Positions 32,802 to 40,439 of a stretch of DNA of 42,203 bases are shown piece after piece (position 1 is the stretch's first letter; each line of letters begins with the position of its first letter). The notes under the pieces are model-generated. The model was not told the DNA's origin. It did not search any database and saw only the letters and a program-made list of their open reading frames with translations. Source of the DNA: an uncultured Alcaligenaceae bacterium (GTDB lineage: Bacteria > Pseudomonadota > Gammaproteobacteria > Burkholderiales > Burkholderiaceae_B); the NCBI GenBank assembly GCA_937952975.1, contig CALFXX010000106.1, forward strand, positions 1 to 42,203, given 5' to 3'. The translations under genes and the position numbers were made by a program.

Positions 32802-33584
32802 TTGTCGAACCAGTCAGCGTCAGCATTGCTGAGTGTCAAAGATATTACGGTGCGGTTTGGTGGCATCGTCGCTTTAGATTCTGTCAGTTTTGATGTGCCT
32901 CGCAACAAGGTCTGTGGATTGATTGGCCCCAACGGTGCCGGCAAAACCACCTTGTTTAATTGCCTGAGCCGTCTCTACCAATATCAATCGGGTGATCTGC
33001 TGTTTGAGGGCGAATCTATTACACAGACGCCTGTGCACGCGATGTCAAAGATTGGCATCGGTCGGACCTTTCAGAACCTCGCAATGTTTCGGGCGCTCAC
33101 TGTTCGGCAGAACGTGATGGTGGGCGCACACGCGCGCTCTGGCTCAGGCTTCATCAGCAACATGTTGAAGACCCCCGCTTCGCGTGCTGAAGAAAAACAG
33201 ATGATGGCGGACGCCGACAGTTTGCTCACTTATCTAAAGCTCGCAGAGTATGCAGATCGGCCTGTTGGTGATTTATCTTTTGGGATTCAAAAGCGGGTTG
33301 AATTTGCACGCGCGCTCGCTTCAAAGCCAAAGATTTTATTATTAGACGAGCCGGCCGCTGGTTTGAACCATAGTGAACTGAGCGATCTTTCCAGTTTTAT
33401 TCGTACGGTTCGCGATGATATGGGGATTACGGTTCTGTTGGTGGAACATCACATGAATTTAGTGATGGAAGTTTCTGACTGGATTGTTGTTCTTAACTTT
33501 GGCAAAAAAATCGCAGAAGGTACACCCGATGAAATTCAGCGTAATCCTGAAGTGATTCGCGCGTACTTAGGAGACGGTAACTAA
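32802..33584 (+). CDS. Liv-type branched-chain amino acid ABC transporter ATPase (LivG-like)
   Basis: A 260-residue ATPase. Walker A is GPNGAGKTT, Q-loop FQNLAMF, signature LSFGIQKR (a LivG-type variant of LSGGQ), Walker B ILLLDEPAAGL, and the switch His is in VEHHMN. The start is TTG 32802, supported by GGAG seven bases upstream. It opens a six-gene operon (LivG, LivF, LivH, LivM and two binding proteins) and overlaps LivF by one base (TAATG). Such importers take up branched-chain amino acids, amides, urea or aromatic acids; the substrate here is not fixed by sequence. Confidence 0.92.
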   Translation: MSNQSASALLSVKDITVRFGGIVALDSVSFDVPRNKVCGLIGPNGAGKTTLFNCLSRLYQYQSGDLLFEGESITQTPVHAMSKIGIGRTFQNLAMFRALTVRQNVMVGAHARSGSGFISNMLKTPASRAEEKQMMADADSLLTYLKLAEYADRPVGDLSFGIQKRVEFARALASKPKILLLDEPAAGLNHSELSDLSSFIRTVRDDMGITVLLVEHHMNLVMEVSDWIVVLNFGKKIAEGTPDEIQRNPEVIRAYLGDGN

Positions 33585-34294
33585 TGAAGCTGCTTGATGT
33601 TGCCAATCTGAGTGCTTGGTACGGCCCCAACCAAGTGCTGTTTGATTTAAATTTTGAATTGAATGTCGGCGGTATTACGACGATTTTGGGTGCAAATGGT
33701 GCGGGCAAAACAACAACGTTGCGTGCTGTGTGCCAAACGGTTCAAACAACGGGTTCAATGACGTTCTTAGAGAAACGCATTGACGGCAAAGCGACAGAGG
33801 ATATTGTTAGAGCCGGGATCGCGCATGTCCCCGATGGGCGAGGTACGTTTACCGCACTGACCGTTGAAGAAAATCTTAAGCTTGGCGCGTATACGCGTAA
33901 AGATCGTGCTGAAGTTGAGGCTGACATCGAGCGAATGTACACACGGTTTCCACGCCTCAAAGAGCGCTATCGCCAACAGGCGGGCACTTTGTCGGGTGGC
34001 GAGCAACAGATGCTTGCGATCAGTCGTGCGTTGATGTTGCGGCCGCGTCTTTTGCTTTTAGACGAGCCGTCGTTTGGTTTGGCTCCGTTGATCGTCAAAG
34101 AGATCTTCGAGATCATGCGTCAAATTAATCAAGAAGATCAGGTCAGCATGTTGCTAGTTGAACAAAATGCGTCGCTTGCTTTGAATTTAGCTGACCACGC
34201 TTATTTGCTCGAAACTGGCAAGATTGTTTTGTCAGGCCCGTCGGCCGATATCAAAGCAGACGAGTCGATTCGACGCGTGTATCTGGGCTATTGA
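33584..34294 (+). CDS. Liv-type ABC transporter ATPase (LivF-like)
   Basis: A 236-residue ATPase with Walker A GANGAGKTT, the LivF-type HVPDGRGTFTALTVEENL segment, signature LSGGEQQM, Walker B LLLLDEPSFGLAP and VEQNASLAL instead of a switch His, as usual for LivF. It partners with the LivG-like subunit just upstream. Its start overlaps the LivG stop by one base, indicating coupled translation. Confidence 0.92.
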   Translation: MKLLDVANLSAWYGPNQVLFDLNFELNVGGITTILGANGAGKTTTLRAVCQTVQTTGSMTFLEKRIDGKATEDIVRAGIAHVPDGRGTFTALTVEENLKLGAYTRKDRAEVEADIERMYTRFPRLKERYRQQAGTLSGGEQQMLAISRALMLRPRLLLLDEPSFGLAPLIVKEIFEIMRQINQEDQVSMLLVEQNASLALNLADHAYLLETGKIVLSGPSADIKADESIRRVYLGY

Positions 34295-34320
34295 ATCAAC
34301 TATCAGGTTGTGGAGTTTTA

Positions 34321-35193
34321 ATGGATTCGTTTTTATTGCAAGTGACTGCTGGCCTGGCAAACGGTGGGATTTATGCTGCGGTTGGATTGGCGTTGGTGAT
34401 GATTCATCAGGCTACTCACCACATCAATTTTGCTCAGGGTGAGATGGCGACGTTTTCAACGTTTATTGCCTGGGCAATGATTCAGGCTGGTGTGCCTTAT
34501 TGGGTTGCTTTTGTGGCGACGATGGTCGTGTCGTTTGTCGCCGGGCTTTTAATTCAGCGGATTTTTCTCAAGCCGGTTGAGAAGGCGCCAATTCTGACCA
34601 ACGTGATCGTATTTGTTGGCTTGCTTGTGATCTTCAATGCGTTTGCTGGATGGATTTTTGAGCACACGATTAAATCGTTTCCGAGCCCGTTTCCAGTCGA
34701 GGGTATGTTCTTGCCGCAGTACTTTTCAGGCCATCAGATCGGTTCAATCACCGTGACCTTAGTGGTGCTGCTGTCGGTGTTCTGTTTCTTTCGCTTCACG
34801 CCTCTTGGTCTGGCCATGCGCGCTGCCGCCTTCAACCCAGAATCGGCACGGTTAGTCGGTATCCGGGTGTCGTGGATGTTGGCCTTGGGTTGGGGCATGG
34901 CAGCATTAATTGGTGCGGTGGCCGGAATGATGATCGCACCTGTCGTGTTTCTTGACCCAAACATGATGGCGGGTATTTTGCTGTACGGTTTTGCGGCGGC
35001 GCTTTTGGGCGGTATTGATAACCCCTGGGGTGCTGTTGTCGGTGGCGTGATCCTTGGAATACTTGAAAATATTTTAGGGGCGTACGTCATTGGAAGCGAC
35101 CTTAAACTCACAATGGCGCTGATCCTGATTGTGACTATTTTGATCTTCCGACCCTACGGCCTTTTTGGCAAACCAATTTTCTCGCGCGTTTAA
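34321..35193 (+). CDS. Liv-type ABC transporter permease (LivH-like)
   Basis: A 290-residue permease with about eight hydrophobic segments. The N-terminal GLANGGIYAAVGLALVMI and HHINFAQGEMATFS motifs are classic LivH, as is FRFTPLGLAMRAAAFNPESARLVGI. ATG 34321 has GGAG upstream; a TTG at 34291 overlapping LivF is the alternative. It pairs with the LivM-like subunit to form the membrane channel. Confidence 0.92.
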   Translation: MDSFLLQVTAGLANGGIYAAVGLALVMIHQATHHINFAQGEMATFSTFIAWAMIQAGVPYWVAFVATMVVSFVAGLLIQRIFLKPVEKAPILTNVIVFVGLLVIFNAFAGWIFEHTIKSFPSPFPVEGMFLPQYFSGHQIGSITVTLVVLLSVFCFFRFTPLGLAMRAAAFNPESARLVGIRVSWMLALGWGMAALIGAVAGMMIAPVVFLDPNMMAGILLYGFAAALLGGIDNPWGAVVGGVILGILENILGAYVIGSDLKLTMALILIVTILIFRPYGLFGKPIFSRV

Positions 35194-35203
35194 GAGAGCC
35201 AAC

Positions 35204-36166
35204 ATGTCTGCCACTACAAAAAAAATTATTTTTGCTCTTTCGGCGATTGCGTTGTTCTTGTTGCCATTTTTAATTGAAGATTTTCGAGTCTTTCAAGTGA
35301 ACCTGGTGTTGATCTACGCGATCGCGATTTTAGGATTGAACATCCTGACGGGCTACGGTGGTCAGATCTCGCTTGGGCATGGTGCTTTTTATGCCTTGGG
35401 GGCCTACACCTCTGCGGTCTTGATTTCGCAGCTCGGAATGTCGTCCTATCTGACTATTCCGATTTCTGGCGTGGTGTGTTTAGTGCTTGGCGTGCTGATG
35501 GGTTTTCCTGCGCTTCGGCTCGCCGGTCACTACCTTGCGCTTGCGACGTTTGCGCTGGCCATCGCGGTACCGCAGCTCTTGAAATACAAGGGCATAGAAC
35601 ATTGGACGGGTGGGGTGCAAGGTATTGTGCTCGAGAAGCCAACGCCACCGTTTCAGTTTGAGCTTTTTGGTAATGAGTTGAGTGAAGACCGTTGGCTTTA
35701 CTTTGTGATTTTGGCAATCGCCTTAGGCTTGTTTTGGATGGCGCACAATCTGTTATCAGGTCGTGTCGGACGCGCCATTATGGCAATTCGCGAGCAACCA
35801 ACAGCTGCAGCTGCCTTGGGCGTGAATTTGACCTTTGTTAAGACTGCGACGTTTGGTCTGTCTGCCGCGTATACCGGCATTGCAGGTGCGCTCAGCGCCT
35901 TAGCAGTCGCGTATATCGCACCTGATAGCTTTCCGGCGTTCTTGTCGATCAGCCTGTTAGTTGGCGTTGTGGTCGGTGGGTTAGGCTCAATTTCTGGTGC
36001 GATTTTTGGTGCGCTATTCATTCAGTTTGTGCCGAATGTGGCGGATGAAATCTCAAAATCGGCACCCTGGGCAGTCTATGGGGCCATGCTGCTTGCACTG
36101 GCTTATGCGGCACCCAACGGCGTCATGGGCATACTAAAAAATATTAAAAAAAGGAGACAGGCATGA
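35204..36166 (+). CDS. Liv-type ABC transporter permease (LivM-like)
   Basis: A 320-residue permease with about nine hydrophobic segments. It shows AILGLNILTGYGGQISLGHGAFYALGAY, FPALRLAGHYLALATFALA, and IREQPTAAAALGVNL, typical of LivM. The ATG at 35204 follows AAGAGAG, 10 bases after the LivH stop. Its stop overlaps the start of the first binding-protein gene (ATGA at 36163-36166). Confidence 0.92.
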   Translation: MSATTKKIIFALSAIALFLLPFLIEDFRVFQVNLVLIYAIAILGLNILTGYGGQISLGHGAFYALGAYTSAVLISQLGMSSYLTIPISGVVCLVLGVLMGFPALRLAGHYLALATFALAIAVPQLLKYKGIEHWTGGVQGIVLEKPTPPFQFELFGNELSEDRWLYFVILAIALGLFWMAHNLLSGRVGRAIMAIREQPTAAAALGVNLTFVKTATFGLSAAYTGIAGALSALAVAYIAPDSFPAFLSISLLVGVVVGGLGSISGAIFGALFIQFVPNVADEISKSAPWAVYGAMLLALAYAAPNGVMGILKNIKKRRQA

Positions 36167-37371
36167 ATAAAAAACTGAATCGCTTTAGTATTTTGATGTC
36201 GAGTGCGGTGCTTGCATTATCGGGCTTGAGTGCAAGTGCCCAGCCGTATGACACTGGTGCAACAGATAAAGAAATCAAAATAGGTAATACGAATCCCTAT
36301 TCGGGGCCTTTTTCAGCCTATGGCTCGTTTGGCAAGGCGCAAGCCGGCTACTTTAAGATGATCAATGACCAGGGCGGGATTAATGGTCGTAAGATTAACT
36401 TCATCACCGTAGACGATGGCTTCTCACCACCCAAAACGCTTGAGCAAGCGCGCAAATTAGTCGAGCAAGAAAAGGTTTTGTTTTTCTTCGCACCGCTTGG
36501 TACTGCACCAAATTCTGCGATTCATAAATACATGAATCAGAAAAAGATGCCACAACTGTTCGTACAGACCGGGGCTTCGAAGTGGGGCGATCCTAAAAAC
36601 TTTCCGTGGACGATGGGCTGGCAGCCAAACTACATCAGTGAAGGCAAAGTGTTTGCCCAGGCTATTTTAGACAATCAGCCAAATGCCAAGATTGCGTTGC
36701 TGTACCAAAATGATGATTCTGGTAAAGACTTATTAGCCGGAATCGAGGCTGGGTTGGGCGCCAAGAAAGATATGCTGGTGGCGCGCGAGACCTACGAAAC
36801 AACGGATCCGACTGTTGATAGTCAAATCGTTAAGCTCAAAGCTTCTGGCGCTGATGTATTTATTCATGGCAGTGGGCCTAAGTTTGCTGCGCAAGGCATG
36901 AAAAAAATCGCTGAACTGGGTTGGAAGCCCACGCAATATGTTTGGCAAGTGTCTAGCTCGATCGGTGGCGTTTTAGCCCCTGCAGGCATTGAAAACACTC
37001 TGGGCTTAATTACCTCGGCGTTTTTTAAAGATCCAAGTGATCCACAATGGAAAGACGACAAGGCAATGCTCGAGTACCAAGAGTGGTTCAAAAAATATAT
37101 GCCCGGGTCAGATCCGACCGATGGCTTTTATATTCAGGGCTATATCAATGCCCAAACCGTCGCACATGTGATCAAGCAAGCAGGCAATAATCTGACGCGC
37201 GACAACATCATGAAGCAAGCCGCGAGTATTAACGATTTGAAGCTGTCATTACTGCTGCCTGGTGTGAATGTACAAACGAGTGCGACTGATTTCTATCCCA
37301 TCGAGCGCATGCAACTGGCTCGCTTTGACGGAAAAGCCTGGGTATTGTTTGGCAAGACTTATGGTGATTAA
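36163..37371 (+). CDS. Liv-type periplasmic binding protein, copy 1
   Basis: A 402-residue binding protein of the leucine/isoleucine/valine-binding (type I periplasmic) family. The signal peptide ends LSASAQ-PYD. Family features include EIKIGNTNPYSGPFSAYG, INDQGGINGRKINF, TLEQARKLVEQEKVLF and WKPTQYVWQVSS. AGGAGACAGG lies just before the ATG. It is one of two tandem copies with the same length and near-identical N- and C-terminal thirds. Differences gather at positions that line the ligand cleft (about 43, 50-56, 108-116, 234-239), so the two copies may bind different ligands. Confidence 0.92.
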   Translation: MNKKLNRFSILMSSAVLALSGLSASAQPYDTGATDKEIKIGNTNPYSGPFSAYGSFGKAQAGYFKMINDQGGINGRKINFITVDDGFSPPKTLEQARKLVEQEKVLFFFAPLGTAPNSAIHKYMNQKKMPQLFVQTGASKWGDPKNFPWTMGWQPNYISEGKVFAQAILDNQPNAKIALLYQNDDSGKDLLAGIEAGLGAKKDMLVARETYETTDPTVDSQIVKLKASGADVFIHGSGPKFAAQGMKKIAELGWKPTQYVWQVSSSIGGVLAPAGIENTLGLITSAFFKDPSDPQWKDDKAMLEYQEWFKKYMPGSDPTDGFYIQGYINAQTVAHVIKQAGNNLTRDNIMKQAASINDLKLSLLLPGVNVQTSATDFYPIERMQLARFDGKAWVLFGKTYGD

Positions 37372-37377
37372 GTTGTT

Positions 37378-37406
37378 TTTTAACTGTTAATACTTAACAG
37401 TTAAAA
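37378..37406. repeat. AT-rich perfect hairpin between the tandem binding-protein genes
   Basis: TAACTGTTAA (37381-37390) and TTAACAGTTA (37394-37403) pair perfectly around a three-base loop; three flanking T-A pairs extend the stem to 13. It lies in the 98-base gap between copies 1 and 2. It might attenuate transcription, protect the upstream mRNA from exonucleases, or be an operator. Confidence 0.6.
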
Positions 37407-37469
37407 GTGACTTTTTTGAATCGAGGTTGTTTTGCAATTTTTTATAAACGAGTCATCAGGAAGACAAGT

Positions 37470-38678
37470 ATGAAACGAAAATTTAGTAGCTGGAGCTCAT
37501 TAGCGATCGTTGCCGCGCTGGCTTTAGGCAGTACTGCGGTATCAGCCCAACCTTACGATACTGGCGCAACTGACAAAGAAATTAAGATCGGCAACATTAA
37601 TCCGTATTCGGGTCCTGCATCGTCATACAGCTCGTATGGCAAGGCGCAAGCCGGCTACTTTAAGATGATTAATGATCAGGGCGGTATTAATGGCCGTAAG
37701 ATCAATTTCATCTCGCTTGATGATAACTACGCACCGCCCAAAACCCTTGAGCAAGCGCGTAAGTTAGTTGAGCAAGATAAGGTTCTGTTCTTGTTTGCGA
37801 CCCTTGGCACGCCAACAAACTCGGCGATTCATAAATACATGAATCAAAAGAAAGTACCGCATTTGTTCGTGCAAACGGGTGCGTCTAAATGGGGTGATCC
37901 AAAGAACTTCCCTTGGACAATGGGTTGGCAGCCAAACTACTTTAGCGAAGGCAAAGTGTTTGCACAGGCTATCCTAGAAGGGCAACCCAATGGCAAGATC
38001 GCTGTGCTGTATCAAAACGACGATTTTGGTAAGGACTATTTGTCTGGGCTTGAGGCAGGGTTGGGCGACAAGAAAAACATGATTGTTGCGCGTGAAACCT
38101 ACGAGGTCACTGACCCAACGGTGGATAGCCAAATGGTCAAGCTCAAAGCGTCTGGCGCCGATGTGTTTGTTAACGTTGCTGTGCCAAAGTTTGCAGCCCA
38201 AGCAATTAAGAAAGCAGCTGAGCTGAGCTGGAAGCCGACACATTATCTTGTGCAAGTTGCCAGTTCTTTAGGTTCGACGTTGACGCCAGCTGGTTTGGAT
38301 AATAGCGTTGGTTTGATCACGACAGCCTTCTTTAAAGATCCAAGCGATCCGCAATGGAAGGATGATAAGGCGTTTCTTGAGTACCAAGACTGGTTCAAGA
38401 AATACATGGCTGGCTCAGATCCTACCGATAGCTTTTATATCCAAGGCTATATCAATGCGCAAACTGTTGCTCAAGTGATTAAGCAAGCAGGTAATAATCT
38501 GACACGCGAAAATATCATGAAGCAAGCGGCAAGTATCAACGATTTGAAACTGCCTTTGTTGCTGCCTGGCATTAATGTGCAAACGAGCGCAACAGACTTT
38601 TACCCGATCGAGCGTATGCAGCTTGCACGCTTTGACGGTAAAGCCTGGGTGTTGTTTGGTAAGGTTTACGGCGATTGA
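37470..38678 (+). CDS. Liv-type periplasmic binding protein, copy 2
   Basis: A 402-residue paralogue of the preceding protein, with signal peptide ending AVSAQ-PYD. ATG 37470 is chosen with AGGAAG upstream; a GTG at 37407 would place extra residues before the signal. Shared segments include KAQAGYFKMINDQ, FVQTGASKWGDPK and FYPIERMQLARFDG. Substitutions relative to copy 1 include IHGSGP to VNVAVP (234-239) and FAPLGTAP to FATLGTPT (109-116), in likely cleft loops. It is the last gene of the operon, followed by a strong terminator. Confidence 0.92.
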   Translation: MKRKFSSWSSLAIVAALALGSTAVSAQPYDTGATDKEIKIGNINPYSGPASSYSSYGKAQAGYFKMINDQGGINGRKINFISLDDNYAPPKTLEQARKLVEQDKVLFLFATLGTPTNSAIHKYMNQKKVPHLFVQTGASKWGDPKNFPWTMGWQPNYFSEGKVFAQAILEGQPNGKIAVLYQNDDFGKDYLSGLEAGLGDKKNMIVARETYEVTDPTVDSQMVKLKASGADVFVNVAVPKFAAQAIKKAAELSWKPTHYLVQVASSLGSTLTPAGLDNSVGLITTAFFKDPSDPQWKDDKAFLEYQDWFKKYMAGSDPTDSFYIQGYINAQTVAQVIKQAGNNLTRENIMKQAASINDLKLPLLLPGINVQTSATDFYPIERMQLARFDGKAWVLFGKVYGD

Positions 38679-38700
38679 TCGAATTGTCGTAGAAAAATAA

Positions 38701-38740
38701 AAAGGCCGCGTAATGAGCTGACCTCATACGCGGTCTTTTT
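38701..38740 (+). terminator. Rho-independent terminator of the Liv operon
   Basis: AAAGGCCGCGTAATGAG (38701-38717) pairs with CTCATACGCGGTCTTT, starting at 38723, with a single bulged A and a five-base loop, followed by a T-run to 38740. It begins 22 bases after the stop of binding-protein copy 2. The upstream A-rich run also allows use in the opposite direction for the convergent Bug gene. Confidence 0.88.
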
Positions 38741-38792
38741 ATCGGATGTGCGCGTAAAACCTCGCCGTTCAGGGCGGGAGGATGTCAAGCGC

Positions 38793-39782
38793 TCAATCAA
38801 TTTCAATATTGACGTCTTTAATAATTTTTGCCCAACGTTCGCGTTCTTGTAGCGCGTATTGATTAAAGTGCTCAGAGGTATCGCCAATGGTGACTGCACC
38901 TTGGCTTAAGAGTTGAGCCTTGATTTGTGGATCGTTCAAGATTTTTACTGTTTCAGTATTTAATTTTGCAACGATCTCGGGAGGTGTGGCTTTGGGGGCA
39001 TACAAGCCAAACCAACCGCTCACCTCATAGCCGGGCAACCCAGCCTCGGCAATCGCTGGAACGTTAGGCAACAACTCAGAGCGCTGCGCTGAAGTCACGC
39101 CGAGCGCCTTGAGCTTGCCAGACTGTATCAGCGGCAGACAAATGGGCAGATTGCAAAACATCATTTCGACGCGACCACCAAGAATGTCATTAATCACCGC
39201 CGGGCTACTTTTGTACGGCACATGCACCATATCAACTTGTGCCATCTTTTTAAAAATTTCACCTGATAGGTGCATGCTTCCACCTGCACCACTTGAGCCA
39301 TAGCTAAAGCTCTTGGTTTTTTGCAAGGCGAGCAATTCTTGCACAGTATTCGCTGACACTTGTGGGCCAATCACTAAGACGTTTGGCACACTGACTAGAT
39401 TTGTAATCCCAATAAAGTCGCGTTGCGGATCGTACTTAATATTTTTGTGAAGCGTCACATTGATGGATCCGATGCTCGTTGAGCCAACCATCAAGGTGTA
39501 CCCATCGGGTGCGGCTGCAGCCACGTAATGAGCGCCAATATTGCCATCGGCTCCGGCTTTATTTTCAGCCACGACAGGCTGACCAAGCGCAACAGACAGC
39601 TTAGAGGCGACGATGCGTGCCAGCACATCAGTGAGTGTGCCTGGGCCAAACGGCACAATGATCGTAATAGGCTTGGTTGGGTAGGCTGCGGTCTGTGCCG
39701 TAGCAGCTGTGCCAAGCACGCACGAGGCAGATGCGATCACTATCGTTGCAGCGCGAAGAACTGAGGCAAATGTTCGTTTCAT
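38793..39782 (-). CDS. Bug/TctC-family receptor, monocistronic
   Basis: A 329-residue receptor. ATG 39782 begins a typical signal peptide (MKRTFASVLRAATIVIA) with cleavage near TAQTA; a GTG at 39797 would add five residues. Motifs are IIVPFGPGTLTDVLARIVASKL (GTL replaces the usual GG), VAENKAGADGNIGAHYV, AAPDGYTLMVG, YGSSGAGGSMHLSGEIF and HVPYKSSPAVINDILGGRV. It converges with the Liv operon and diverges from the coiled-coil/cyclase operon. The ligand is unknown. Confidence 0.92.
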   Translation of the reverse strand: MKRTFASVLRAATIVIASASCVLGTAATAQTAAYPTKPITIIVPFGPGTLTDVLARIVASKLSVALGQPVVAENKAGADGNIGAHYVAAAAPDGYTLMVGSTSIGSINVTLHKNIKYDPQRDFIGITNLVSVPNVLVIGPQVSANTVQELLALQKTKSFSYGSSGAGGSMHLSGEIFKKMAQVDMVHVPYKSSPAVINDILGGRVEMMFCNLPICLPLIQSGKLKALGVTSAQRSELLPNVPAIAEAGLPGYEVSGWFGLYAPKATPPEIVAKLNTETVKILNDPQIKAQLLSQGAVTIGDTSEHFNQYALQERERWAKIIKDVNIEID

Positions 39783-39872
39783 AGGGGAGGTGTTCACTTT
39801 GTAGAGGCGTTGAAATTACGTTTGCGCAATGCACGCAAAGAGGCGCTATTTAGTGCAAAGCTCTCTTGGGAT

Positions 39873-39888
39873 TGCTGCAATTGCAGCA
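39873..39888. promoter_or_regulatory. Perfect 16-base palindrome in a divergent intergenic region
   Basis: TGCTGCAATTGCAGCA is fully self-complementary. Outer inverted copies CTCTTG (39863-39868) and CAAGAG (39897-39902) enclose it with unequal spacing. It lies in the 192-base gap between the Bug gene (minus) and the coiled-coil/cyclase operon (plus). A dimeric regulator could bind here; it does not match the CRP consensus TGTGA-N6-TCACA. Confidence 0.5.
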
Positions 39889-39974
39889 TTTAAGCGCAAG
39901 AGCGGGTGACTTTCAAGAGATAATTTTCGAAAGGTCGCGGCCCGCGCAACCAACACGGTATTGTGATTGAGCCT

Positions 39975-40439
39975 ATGAGTAGTGCAAAAAGTACGACAGC
40001 CTCACGAGAGGTCATTTTAGACTATGAGGCTGAGGTGCGTGACTTGAAGGCAACGATTGCCGCTTTACGCGAGGCGCTAGAACAAGAACAGTCGCTCAGT
40101 GCCAGGCGTGTCGCACAGGCTTTGCTTGCGACTGATTCTGAAATTGCTCAGCTAAAGAATACCGCTGTTGCCTTGCGCGACACCCTCGAACTGGCTGGTC
40201 GTCAAAGGGAACAAGCCGTGCAGGCGGCCGTTCTTGCCGCAAGCCAAGAGGTGGCAAGCTTGAAGGCCGCCGTCGTTGAGTTGCGCGATCAGATGGAACT
40301 GATGCGGCACGAAAAAGAGGCGGCGGTGCAGTCCGTTGTCTTACGTACCCACAACGAGATTGCTCAACTCAAAGACCTCGCAGCAGCGTTGCGTTCGCAG
40401 CTTGAAGATATGCGCCCGAAAGGGGCAGAGAAACCATGA
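39975..40439 (+). CDS. 36-residue-repeat coiled-coil protein coupled to an adenylate cyclase
   Basis: A 154-residue, mostly helical protein without signal peptide or membrane segment. I do not recognise a family. After about 19 N-terminal residues it is built of three full 36-residue repeats and a fourth partial one, beginning at 40032, 40140, 40248 and 40356. Each starts E-(V/I)-x-x-L-K, has a central (A/E)LR at positions 11-13, and is rich in Ala, Gln and Glu. Such a pattern fits a continuous coiled coil. ATG 39975 is chosen; GTG 39963 is in frame and also possible. Its stop overlaps the cyclase start as ATGA, so it is translationally coupled and may bind or regulate the cyclase. Confidence 0.8.
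   Translation: MSSAKSTTASREVILDYEAEVRDLKATIAALREALEQEQSLSARRVAQALLATDSEIAQLKNTAVALRDTLELAGRQREQAVQAAVLAASQEVASLKAAVVELRDQMELMRHEKEAAVQSVVLRTHNEIAQLKDLAAALRSQLEDMRPKGAEKP
40032..40436 (+). repeat. Tandem 108-base coding repeats (3.75 units)
   Basis: Units at 40032-40139, 40140-40247, 40248-40355 and a partial unit from 40356 encode the 36-residue repeats of the coiled-coil protein. Similarity is clear at protein level (EIAQLK opens units 2 and 4) and diverged at DNA level, so the duplication is not recent. Confidence 0.75.

Noticed and set aside
34734..35111. Minus-strand open frame inside the LivH-like gene
   Set aside because: It is the antisense of membrane-protein codons with no recognisable domain and no ribosome binding site considered convincing.
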